Assembly: GCA_038214135.1 (NCBI GenBank)
Contig: JBBQSD010000026.1
Span: 1 to 56,289, forward strand
Source: JANLSE01 sp038214135
GTDB taxonomy: Bacteria; Chloroflexota; Chloroflexia; Chloroflexales; Roseiflexaceae
DNA: 56,289 nucleotides
Direction: 5' to 3'
The notes under the pieces are model-generated. The model ran no database searches and was not told the DNA's origin. It was given only the letters and a program-made list of their open reading frames with translations. This document shows positions 8,783 through 14,918 of this stretch, piece by piece; the stretch's first letter is position 1, and every line of letters begins with the position of its first letter. The translations under genes were made by a program, and so were the position numbers.

Positions 8783-8809
8783 ATATCAATGAATAATGAT
8801 ACAATATCA
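8783..8809. promoter_or_regulatory. Probable ArsR operator between gapdh-arsJ and arsRC
   Basis: ATATCAAT at 8783-8790 and ATATCA at 8804-8809, start to start 21 bases. The same two half-sites with the same 21-base spacing occur at 9868-9894; aligned, 22 of the 27 positions match. It sits between the divergent gapdh-arsJ and arsR-arsC units. Confidence 0.65.
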
Positions 8810-8836
8810 GGAATGGCATATATGGTCAAGTATGTT

Positions 8837-8865
8837 TTGACAGCGTGTTGTTGGCCTTCTATACT
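8837..8865 (+). promoter_or_regulatory. Sigma70-like promoter for arsR-arsC
   Basis: TTGACA at 8837-8842, a 17-base spacer and TATACT at 8860-8865, reading towards the ArsR-ArsC fusion. The predicted leader is about 245 bases and holds a perfect palindrome at 8965-8986, a TTCTTGGTTCTTGGTTCTCG word and a TGACTCC repeat. No gene is seen in the interval 8751-9116. Confidence 0.65.
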
Positions 8866-9116
8866 GATCGGGCATTCTTGGTTCCTGATTAAAGAATGCT
8901 CGTGGCTCTTCAACATGCGTTGGTCATGCCACGGCTGCGATCAATCGGTGATTGTAGCTTGTTCCAGACGCGATGCATCGCGTCTGTTCAGGTTGCTGAA
9001 TGCTTCTTGGTTCTTGGTTCTCGTTCATAAATCTATGTAATCTGCGCAATCTGCAGATAATTCCGACTCTGACTCCTGACTTCTGAATACTCGACTATGT
9101 ACGGGAGGTCTTCGCA

Positions 9117-9860
9117 GTGGCCACTGAGGAAACAACCGATCCAACGTTGCGTATCCTGCGCCTATTGGCAGATGAAACCCGTTGGCGGGTGCTGTGTATG
9201 CTCCGGCAGAGCGATCATCAGGTTGGCGAATTGGTCGAGCAGCTTGCTCTGCCACAGAATCTGATCTCCTACCATCTGGGTATTCTCAAACAGGCCGGGT
9301 TGGTTCAGGTGCATCGTAGTGAAGCGGATGCTCGTAGCCAATACTATGGTCTTGATCTGGCTGCGATGGCTGCTGCACATCAGCAGATCGGCGCAACACT
9401 CCAATTGCCAATGAGTAAACCAGATCCGCAGCCCAGCGAGCAACTGGTGTTCTTTCTTTGCACTGGTAATAGCGCCCGCTCGCAGATGGCGGAAGGTTGG
9501 CTGCGGCAACTCAGCAGCGGTACGATACCAGTGCGGAGTGCTGGAACACAGCCGCGTACGCTGCATCCGCTTGCAATCAATGTCATGGCCGAGGCAGGCG
9601 TTGATATTGGCCACCAGTATGCCAAGGACATCCAATCGCTGCAGGATCTGCATCCAACTGTCGTTGTCACCGTCTGCGACCGCGCACGTGAGCTGTGTGC
9701 TCAACACGTCACTGCACCAATGCAGATCCACTGGAGCATCCCCGATCCAGCACGCTTCGATGGCAGTGAAACGGATCGGATGGCGGTATTCCGCACAGTG
9801 CGCGATGATCTACGAACGCGCATCCAGGGTCTTATAGGCAGGTTGACATCTGCCCCATAA
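9117..9860 (+). CDS. ArsR-type repressor fused to LMW-phosphatase arsenate reductase (ArsC)
   Basis: A 247-residue two-domain protein. Residues about 8-95 form an ArsR winged helix (LRLLADETRWRVLCMLR, then LPQNLISYHLGILKQAGLV). Residues about 108-245 form a low-molecular-weight-phosphatase ArsC with the P-loop CTGNSAR (Cys115-Arg121), the relay cysteines in VCDRARELC (Cys187 and Cys194) and the IPDP loop. It would repress ars promoters and reduce arsenate to arsenite for Acr3. The start is the GTG at 9117, with GGGAGG 8 bases before it. Odd: the canonical CxC arsenite site of the recognition helix is absent, and the DNA-binding domain has a single cysteine (Cys27). Arsenite sensing must therefore differ, or may involve the ArsC domain. 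Confidence 0.92.
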   Translation: MATEETTDPTLRILRLLADETRWRVLCMLRQSDHQVGELVEQLALPQNLISYHLGILKQAGLVQVHRSEADARSQYYGLDLAAMAAAHQQIGATLQLPMSKPDPQPSEQLVFFLCTGNSARSQMAEGWLRQLSSGTIPVRSAGTQPRTLHPLAINVMAEAGVDIGHQYAKDIQSLQDLHPTVVVTVCDRARELCAQHVTAPMQIHWSIPDPARFDGSETDRMAVFRTVRDDLRTRIQGLIGRLTSAP

Positions 9861-9894
9861 TCAAATAATATCAATGCGTATTGATGTAATATCA
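9843..9894 (+). promoter_or_regulatory. Promoter of the pstS-like gene overlapped by an ArsR-type operator
   Basis: TTGACA at 9843-9848, a 17-base spacer and TAATAT at 9866-9871. The operator-like segment 9868-9894 contains a perfect ATCAAT-GCGT-ATTGAT palindrome (9870-9885) plus a further ATATCA half-site. It covers the -10 element and the expected transcription start near 9878. The layout fits direct repression of the downstream gene by the ArsR fusion. Confidence 0.7.
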
Positions 9895-9929
9895 AAACAC
9901 TCATAGCGTGAGGGCGAAGGAGCAACGCA

Positions 9930-10880
9930 ATGCGAATCCATCACAGGATTAGCGGGGTGCTAGCATTGGTATTCTTGGTCGCGTGTGGGGCGGGAAACGG
10001 GTGGGCAGGGACGGAATCACGAACAAACAATGATCGCACAACAATAACGATTGCAGGGTCATCCACGGTCTATCCGCTGACGCTGCGCTTGTCGCATGCC
10101 ATGAAGAGTACGGGTGCTCCGGTTGAATTCACGATTGCCAATATTGGCACGGGCGGCGGGTTCAGGGCATTCTGTACGAATCGCTCGGTCGATGTCGTCA
10201 ATGCCAGTCGCCCGATCACACCAAAAGAGGAGCAGGCGTGCCTTGCGTCGGGGCGAACGCCAGTACCATTCCAAATCGGTTGGGATGCATTGGCAATTGC
10301 GGTCAGCAAACAGAACACATTCCTGGAGAGCCTGACGGTTGAACAGCTTGAGCAGATTTTCTCAGGAACCGTCACAACCTGGCGGGATGTTGATCCGCGC
10401 TATCCTGCCGATCCAATCAGCCTGTTTAGCCCTGGCACAGATAGTGGTACCTTCGATTATTTTATCGAAGTTGTGATGGCTGGAGATGCAACCCGCCTGG
10501 CAAAAACCGCGATAACCAGCGAAGATGATGATGTGTTGGTGCGTGGCATTGAGCAAAATGCACGAGCCATCGGCTATTTTGGCTATGCCTATTACCAGTA
10601 CAACAGCGACCAACTGCGTGTTGTACCGATCCGCCGTAGCGCAACAGAACAAGCTGTGCTGCCATCGGTTGCAACGGTTACGGATCGAAGCTACCCCTTC
10701 ATTCGGCCACTGTTTCTGTATAGCGATACGCAGACGATTCGTGAAAAGGAGTTGGTTGGCAGATTCCTCGATTTCTATCTCGAAAACGTGAATCGCTACA
10801 TTCGTGATGTTGGCTATTTTCCCGAAGAACGTGAGCGGTTGCTCCAGCTTCGTGTTGCGATCACGAAATTACGCACATAG
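9930..10880 (+). CDS. PstS-like phosphate-binding lipoprotein in an arsenic locus
   Basis: A 316-residue secreted lipoprotein with a lipobox LVAC (Cys19). TIAGSSTVYPLTLRLS and IANIGTGGGFRAFC, then SLFSPGTDSGTFDYF, are the anion-binding loops of PstS. No pstC, pstA or pstB follows, so it works with a transporter elsewhere or as a sensor subunit. AAGGAGCAACGCA precedes the ATG. The promoter overlaps an ArsR-type operator, so it is probably induced by arsenite. A sensible role is phosphate uptake selective against arsenate during arsenic stress, or arsenate sensing (inference). Confidence 0.88.
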   Translation: MRIHHRISGVLALVFLVACGAGNGWAGTESRTNNDRTTITIAGSSTVYPLTLRLSHAMKSTGAPVEFTIANIGTGGGFRAFCTNRSVDVVNASRPITPKEEQACLASGRTPVPFQIGWDALAIAVSKQNTFLESLTVEQLEQIFSGTVTTWRDVDPRYPADPISLFSPGTDSGTFDYFIEVVMAGDATRLAKTAITSEDDDVLVRGIEQNARAIGYFGYAYYQYNSDQLRVVPIRRSATEQAVLPSVATVTDRSYPFIRPLFLYSDTQTIREKELVGRFLDFYLENVNRYIRDVGYFPEERERLLQLRVAITKLRT

Positions 10881-10904
10881 TCACCTGGCAAATAAACCCA
10901 AACA

Positions 10905-10943
10905 AATTCGGCCCTGATCAAAGCGTTCTGCTTCGACCAGGGC
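10905..10943 (-). terminator. Probable terminator after the oxygenase gene
   Basis: A 14-bp stem between 10911-10924 and 10930-10943 that is complete with G-U pairs only when transcribed from the minus strand. It is followed there by GAATTTGTTT. It lies between the convergent pstS-like and oxygenase genes and could act weakly in both directions. Confidence 0.55.
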
Positions 10944-10958
10944 TATCTTGGTTCGTGG

Positions 10959-12002
10959 TTACTTGTTCGCCTGTTCGCTCGCTATAGCCAGCAAATCGGT
11001 GTGATGGCGCTGTGCGACATCTGGATGGGAACGCAATCGGCTTTTGAGGTTGTTCTTGCCAACCTCGCGAAACAGTGGGTTGAGCGGGTCCTGGGTCACA
11101 CCGCGCACGCCAGTGGCAAGTTCTGGCGGCAAGGTCAGCACTGGCACGGTTGCATTAAGGTTCGCACCAAAGAAAAACGCAACCGAAAGGCGATCCGTTC
11201 CTGCTGGCGGCGTTACAACCCGATGAACTGTTGCGCGCAAATAGCCATTCGAGGCCATTTCGAGCAGTTCGCCGATATTGACGACAAAGCTGCCAGGGAT
11301 TGGTGGTGCATCGATCCATGTGCCATCATGTTCAACCTGCAGCCCGGCCTGGGCTTCCTGCAACAGAACTGTGACAAAGCCGCCATCCTTGTGCGCCCCA
11401 ACCCCCTGATCGCCCTCGGTCAGATCACGCCCTGGGTAGCGGATGATCTTGAGCAGAATGTTCGGATCTGGCGTATAGATCGGCTGAAATGCGTTTTCGT
11501 CCTGGCCAAGCGCAACAGCAAAGACCTTGATAATCCGCAGTGCCAGCTGCTCCGCAGCGGCCTGGTAGCGCAGAATGACATCGCGCAGTTCTGGCATGGC
11601 ATCCGGCCACTGATTTGGCCCTTGCAGACGTGACCATGGCGGCAATCCGGCATCGCGTGGCAATGTTGGTCGCTCGGCCCCAATATCAACCTGCTCGCGC
11701 CAATCGCGCTGGCCGCGTGTGTACTCCATTCCTTTGCGATTGTAGCCGCGGAAATGTGGTGAATTGACCATCTCAATCGCTAGTTTGTCGGCCTCGGGAA
11801 GCGCAAAGAATCGGCGAGCGAGGGTAAGTACCTCCTGAATAAGCACTGGATCAATCCCATGTCCAGTGACATAGAAAAACCCAATCGTATGCGCCGTTTC
11901 ACGTAATTCGGCCAAAAACGCCTCACGTTCAATTGGCCCTGCTTCTAGGCGCGCAATGTCCAGAATGGGTAGCGCTTCTACTTTAGTGTTGGTGGATGTC
12001 AT
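10959..12002 (-). CDS. 2-oxoglutarate/Fe(II) oxygenase of the isopenicillin N synthase family
   Basis: A 347-residue soluble enzyme. The N-terminal DIOX_N domain shows LPILDIARL and IGFFYVTGHGID. The jelly-roll core has the iron ligands HKD in VGAHKDGGFVTVL and the distal His in RATVHRVV, with the 2-oxoglutarate-binding DRLSVAFFF. The substrate is unknown. The frame is open back to 12185, but the ATG at 12000-12002 has AGGAGAAC at the right distance. Just upstream the minus-strand leader carries a terminator-like hairpin (12022-12053). Confidence 0.88.
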   Translation of the reverse strand: MTSTNTKVEALPILDIARLEAGPIEREAFLAELRETAHTIGFFYVTGHGIDPVLIQEVLTLARRFFALPEADKLAIEMVNSPHFRGYNRKGMEYTRGQRDWREQVDIGAERPTLPRDAGLPPWSRLQGPNQWPDAMPELRDVILRYQAAAEQLALRIIKVFAVALGQDENAFQPIYTPDPNILLKIIRYPGRDLTEGDQGVGAHKDGGFVTVLLQEAQAGLQVEHDGTWIDAPPIPGSFVVNIGELLEMASNGYLRATVHRVVTPPAGTDRLSVAFFFGANLNATVPVLTLPPELATGVRGVTQDPLNPLFREVGKNNLKSRLRSHPDVAQRHHTDLLAIASEQANK

Positions 12003-12021
12003 GTTCGTTCTCCTGTGCAAT

Positions 12022-12053
12022 AAAAAGAGACTCCCACAAATCGGTGAGAGTCT
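12022..12053 (-). promoter_or_regulatory. Terminator-like hairpin in the leader of the oxygenase gene
   Basis: Read on the minus strand: AGACTCTCAC, loop CGATTT, GTGGGAGTCT, then CTTTTTATT, ending about 20 bases before the oxygenase start. No gene precedes it on that strand, so it is a leader element rather than an end of a neighbour. A segment TGAGAG further upstream (plus-strand 12104-12109) is complementary to the 5' arm and could form an alternative pairing. Confidence 0.55.
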
Positions 12054-12304
12054 TGATAATTGGCTGGACGCGCTACAATAGCACCACTGCCGTATCATCA
12101 ATGCTCTCATCTGCCAGTAGTGACTGTCGGAGTTGGCACCATTGGTTAGTAAGATCGCGCAACACTGCGCGAACTCGCCTGCCATGGTTGCCGAGGCGTC
12201 ATCGGGCCGATCCCTCAGCCTCTCGCGATAAGAGTGATATTGTTCAATTCCTATGATCTTAATTGACTTGACTCATGTTGTCAAGAGTTTGAGCATTCGG
12301 GATC

Positions 12305-12420
12305 TGAGCTAGTCCCCTCACCCCAACCCCGCTCCCACACGGGGAGCGGGGCTCTGCGCGGCATCGCACTACGGTTTCCCCTTCTCCCCAATGTGGGAGA
12401 AAGGGCCAAGGGATGAGGGG
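12305..12420. repeat. CCCTCACCCC-type palindromic repeat
   Basis: CCCCTCACCCCAACCCCGCTC at the left and GGGAGAAAGGGCCAAGGGATG at the right form imperfect inverted ends around a GCTCCCACACGGGGAGC hairpin. Similar blocks occur at 14820-14915 and 46820-46880. The interval 12003-12510 otherwise holds only words of the TGACTCC and TTGTTCTCGG type. Confidence 0.6.
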
Positions 12421-12454
12421 AACAAAGATTGCGCCGATTCTTGTTCTCGGTTTC

Positions 12455-12481
12455 GTATTCTGACTCCTGACTCCTGAATAC
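12455..12481. repeat. TGACTCC dispersed repeat (reference copy)
   Basis: GTATTC, two tandem TGACTCC units and TGAATAC: a 27-base element with inverted GTATTC/GAATAC ends. An exact inverted relative lies at 22204-22230. Variants lie at 9067-9090, 36675-36707, 36879-36914, 52600-52632, 52731-52759, 53377-53403 and 53993-54012. Confidence 0.85.
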
Positions 12482-12510
12482 TTGGCTCTCGCGCTCGTTC
12501 TTTCGTCGCA

Positions 12511-12539
12511 TTGACACGCCCGACAGTACATGGTATGCT
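12511..12539 (+). promoter_or_regulatory. Sigma70-like promoter for the ABC-F gene
   Basis: TTGACA at 12511-12516, a 17-base spacer and TATGCT at 12534-12539. The predicted start near 12546 gives a leader of about 186 bases that contains a short ORF and a terminator-like hairpin. Confidence 0.65.
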
Positions 12540-12579
12540 TCGGAGAGTGATTATTTTTTAGCGTTTGATGGAGTTTCCA

Positions 12580-12615
12580 ATGGTTCGCATACTGCTGCTG
12601 ATCGAGGTGTGCTAA
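12580..12615 (+). CDS. Leader peptide MVRILLLIEVC upstream of ABC-F
   Basis: An 11-codon ORF with ATG at 12580 and TAA at 12613-12615. GGAG lies at 12570-12573, 6 bases before the start. It is too short to be a functional protein. Its position between a strong promoter and a leader terminator suggests a ribosome-sensing leader peptide, as known for several ABC-F and erm genes. Three consecutive CTG Leu codons precede ATC. Confidence 0.5.
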   Translation: MVRILLLIEVC

Positions 12616-12678
12616 CAGCAAGCAGGATTCGTGCGCCCAAATCTCACCCTGTTGCATAAACGAATAATGAATTTCTTA

Positions 12679-12712
12679 AGCCGTGGGCGCAGGCGCTGAC
12701 CCGCGGCTTTTT
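12679..12712 (+). terminator. Leader terminator (attenuator) before ABC-F
   Basis: AGCCGTGGG (12679-12687), a 12-base loop and CCCGCGGCT (12700-12708) followed by TTTT, an intrinsic terminator with one G-U pair, 19 bases before the ABC-F start codon. GCGCCCA at 12633-12639 is complementary to TGGGCGC at 12684-12690 and would break the hairpin. AACAG at 12614-12618, overlapping the leader stop codon, can pair with CTGTT at about 12649-12653. Confidence 0.6.
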
Positions 12713-12731
12713 GTTATGTCGGAGATTGTAT

Positions 12732-14804
12732 ATGTCTATTCTGAATGTTGGTGGCCTCACAAAATATTATGGCGCAGAGCAGATCTTCGCCAATATCGGT
12801 TTTCAGGTTGCCAAGGGCGAGAAGGTGGCGCTGGTTGGCGTGAATGGCGCTGGCAAAAGCACCATCATGAAAATCATTGCCGGGATTGAGACGGCCACCC
12901 GCGGTGGTGTTCACATGGCCCGTGGCATCCGCGTTGCGTATTTGGCGCAGGAGGCGCGTTTTGGCGGCGATCGGACGCTGATCGAAGAGATGCACCATTC
13001 GCTTGAACATCTGAATGCGCTTCAGGCCGAGATCAGTGAACTCGAACATGCGCTTGCCGATACCGAACACCCCGAATGGGAACAGCGCATGGAGCACTAT
13101 GGTGAACTGACCCATCGCTTTGAGCATGCAGGTGGCTATCAGATTGATCGCCAGATTGAGTTGACGCTCAGTGGCCTTGGGTTTGTTCCCGAACAATATG
13201 ATCAGCTGATTGCACAGTTCAGCGGCGGTCAGAAGACTCGTGCTGCCCTGGCCTCGGCACTGCTTTCCGATCCCGATCTGCTGCTGCTTGATGAGCCAAC
13301 CAACCATCTTGATCTTTCCGCGCTCGAATGGCTGGAACAGTTCCTGCGCTCCTGGGAAGGCACCCTCATGGTCATTTCTCATGATCGCTACTTCCTCGAT
13401 AAAGTCACCAATCGAACACTCGAAGTGGCCTTTGGGCGGCTGGATGGCGATTATCCTGGTGGCTACAATAAGTTCATGGAGCTGAAGGCTGCGCGGTTGG
13501 AACTGCAACTCAAGCAGTACAATGCCCAGCAGGAAGAGATTGCCAAGATCGAGGATTTCATTCGGCGCTTCAAGAATAGCACGCTCAGCACACAGGCGCG
13601 TGGCCGCGAGCGGCGCTTGGATCGGTTGAAAGAGGGCTGGGAGGGCAGCAGTGGCAAATCCGAAACACTGATCGCCAGGCCCGACCAGCAGAAGAAGATC
13701 GCGATCAAAATGGGGACAGATCTGCGCAGTGGTGATGTCACCCTGAAACTCGATAAAGTGACGATTGGCTATGTGCTGGGGAATGGTGAAGCGCGCCCGC
13801 TGCTCACAAGCCCGGATCTTGAGATCCTGCGTGGCCGACGCGTTGCCCTGATGGGGCCGAATGGCAGTGGCAAAACGACACTACTGCGCACGATGGTTGG
13901 TGAAGTACCGCCGATTCGTGGGCATATTCGGCTTGGACATCGTGTTGTGCTGAATTATTATGCCCAATCGCACGAGGGCCTGATCTCGACCAACAGTATT
14001 ATTGAGGAGATCCGGCGCATCAAACCACAGATCAAGGAAGTTGAGGCCCGCACCCTGTTATCGCGCTTCCTGTTCACTGGCGATGATGTGTTTAAGCAGG
14101 TTGGCGATCTCTCTGGCGGTGAGCGCAGCCGGGTTGCCCTAGCGCAGTTGACATTGCTTGATGGCAATCTGTTGGTGCTGGACGAACCGACCAACCATCT
14201 CGATATTGATGCCAGGGAAGCACTTGAAGCTGTTCTGAATGAGTATAACGGCACGATCTTGTTCGTCTCGCATGATCGCTATTTTATCGATGCAGTTGCC
14301 GACACGATTTGGATGGTGCGCGACAACACAATCGAGGCCTTCAATGGCAACTATAGCGAATATGTGACTGCCCGCGATGCCAAAGCTAAATTAATTGCCC
14401 AACCGCAGGTCAAGGATAAACGAGCAGCCGTCAAAGCCGAGAGCCGCACTCCTGCCGAACAGCAACCAGCGCTTGTCAATGGCCGCCCAGCTTCTTCATC
14501 TGCTGATGGTGCCAAAAATGGCAGCGCCAAGCAGCAGGGTGCGTTGCCAGCACCTCACGCTGCAAATGGCAAGCCGCTGGTCAAAGAGGATGAGCGTGAG
14601 GTTCGGCGGCGCCAGCGCAAACTTGCGGCATTGGAAAGTGAGATCGCCGCATTTGAGGGCGAACTGAAAAAGATCGAGCAGGACATGACCAAGGCCAGCG
14701 CTGCTGGCGATGCCAAACGTGTGACCAGCCTGGGCATGCAACACGCCGAGATCCAGGAAATGCTCACAACCCGCTATGATGAATGGACAGCTGCGGCAGG
14801 GTAA
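12732..14804 (+). CDS. ABC-F family ATPase (ribosome-associated)
   Basis: A 690-residue soluble protein with two ABC cassettes and no membrane segments. Cassette 1 has GVNGAGKST, SGGQKTR and LLLLDEPTNHLD. Cassette 2 has GPNGSGKTT, LSGGERSR and LVLDEPTNHLD. An interdomain linker rich in charged residues separates them, and an Ala-rich stretch and a C-terminal coiled coil (VRRRQRKLAALESEIAAFEG) follow, as in Uup/YdiF-like proteins. ABC-F proteins bind the ribosomal E site and relieve stalling or protect against antibiotics. The frame is open from TTG 12711, but that lies in the terminator T-run, so the ATG at 12732 with GGAG at 12721 is preferred. The regulated-looking leader favours an antibiotic-responsive role (inference). 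Confidence 0.93.
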   Translation: MSILNVGGLTKYYGAEQIFANIGFQVAKGEKVALVGVNGAGKSTIMKIIAGIETATRGGVHMARGIRVAYLAQEARFGGDRTLIEEMHHSLEHLNALQAEISELEHALADTEHPEWEQRMEHYGELTHRFEHAGGYQIDRQIELTLSGLGFVPEQYDQLIAQFSGGQKTRAALASALLSDPDLLLLDEPTNHLDLSALEWLEQFLRSWEGTLMVISHDRYFLDKVTNRTLEVAFGRLDGDYPGGYNKFMELKAARLELQLKQYNAQQEEIAKIEDFIRRFKNSTLSTQARGRERRLDRLKEGWEGSSGKSETLIARPDQQKKIAIKMGTDLRSGDVTLKLDKVTIGYVLGNGEARPLLTSPDLEILRGRRVALMGPNGSGKTTLLRTMVGEVPPIRGHIRLGHRVVLNYYAQSHEGLISTNSIIEEIRRIKPQIKEVEARTLLSRFLFTGDDVFKQVGDLSGGERSRVALAQLTLLDGNLLVLDEPTNHLDIDAREALEAVLNEYNGTILFVSHDRYFIDAVADTIWMVRDNTIEAFNGNYSEYVTARDAKAKLIAQPQVKDKRAAVKAESRTPAEQQPALVNGRPASSSADGAKNGSAKQQGALPAPHAANGKPLVKEDEREVRRRQRKLAALESEIAAFEGELKKIEQDMTKASAAGDAKRVTSLGMQHAEIQEMLTTRYDEWTAAAG

Positions 14805-14819
14805 GAGAGTTGCGGCTAT

Positions 14820-14915
14820 CCCCTCTCCCTAACTCCTCCCCCACAGGTGGGAGGGGCTTCTTTATGCGGAAATTCCCCCTCTCCCCGGCGTGGGAGAGGG
14901 GGTTAGGGGTGAGGG
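14820..14915. repeat. CCCTCTCCC/GGGTGAGGG palindromic repeat, probable bidirectional terminator
   Basis: CCCTCTCCCTAACTCC at the left and GGAGAGGGGGTTAGGGGTG at the right are inverted ends. Inside, a stem CCTCCCCC/GGGGGAGG-like hairpin is followed by CTTCTTT. It lies between the ends of the convergent ABC-F gene and the giant secreted protein gene. Confidence 0.6.
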
Positions 14916-14918
14916 AAA

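Noticed and set aside
10959..12185. Longer oxygenase starting at 12185
   Set aside because: The extra 61 residues run through the leader hairpin and do not look like protein; ATG 12002 has AGGAGAAC.
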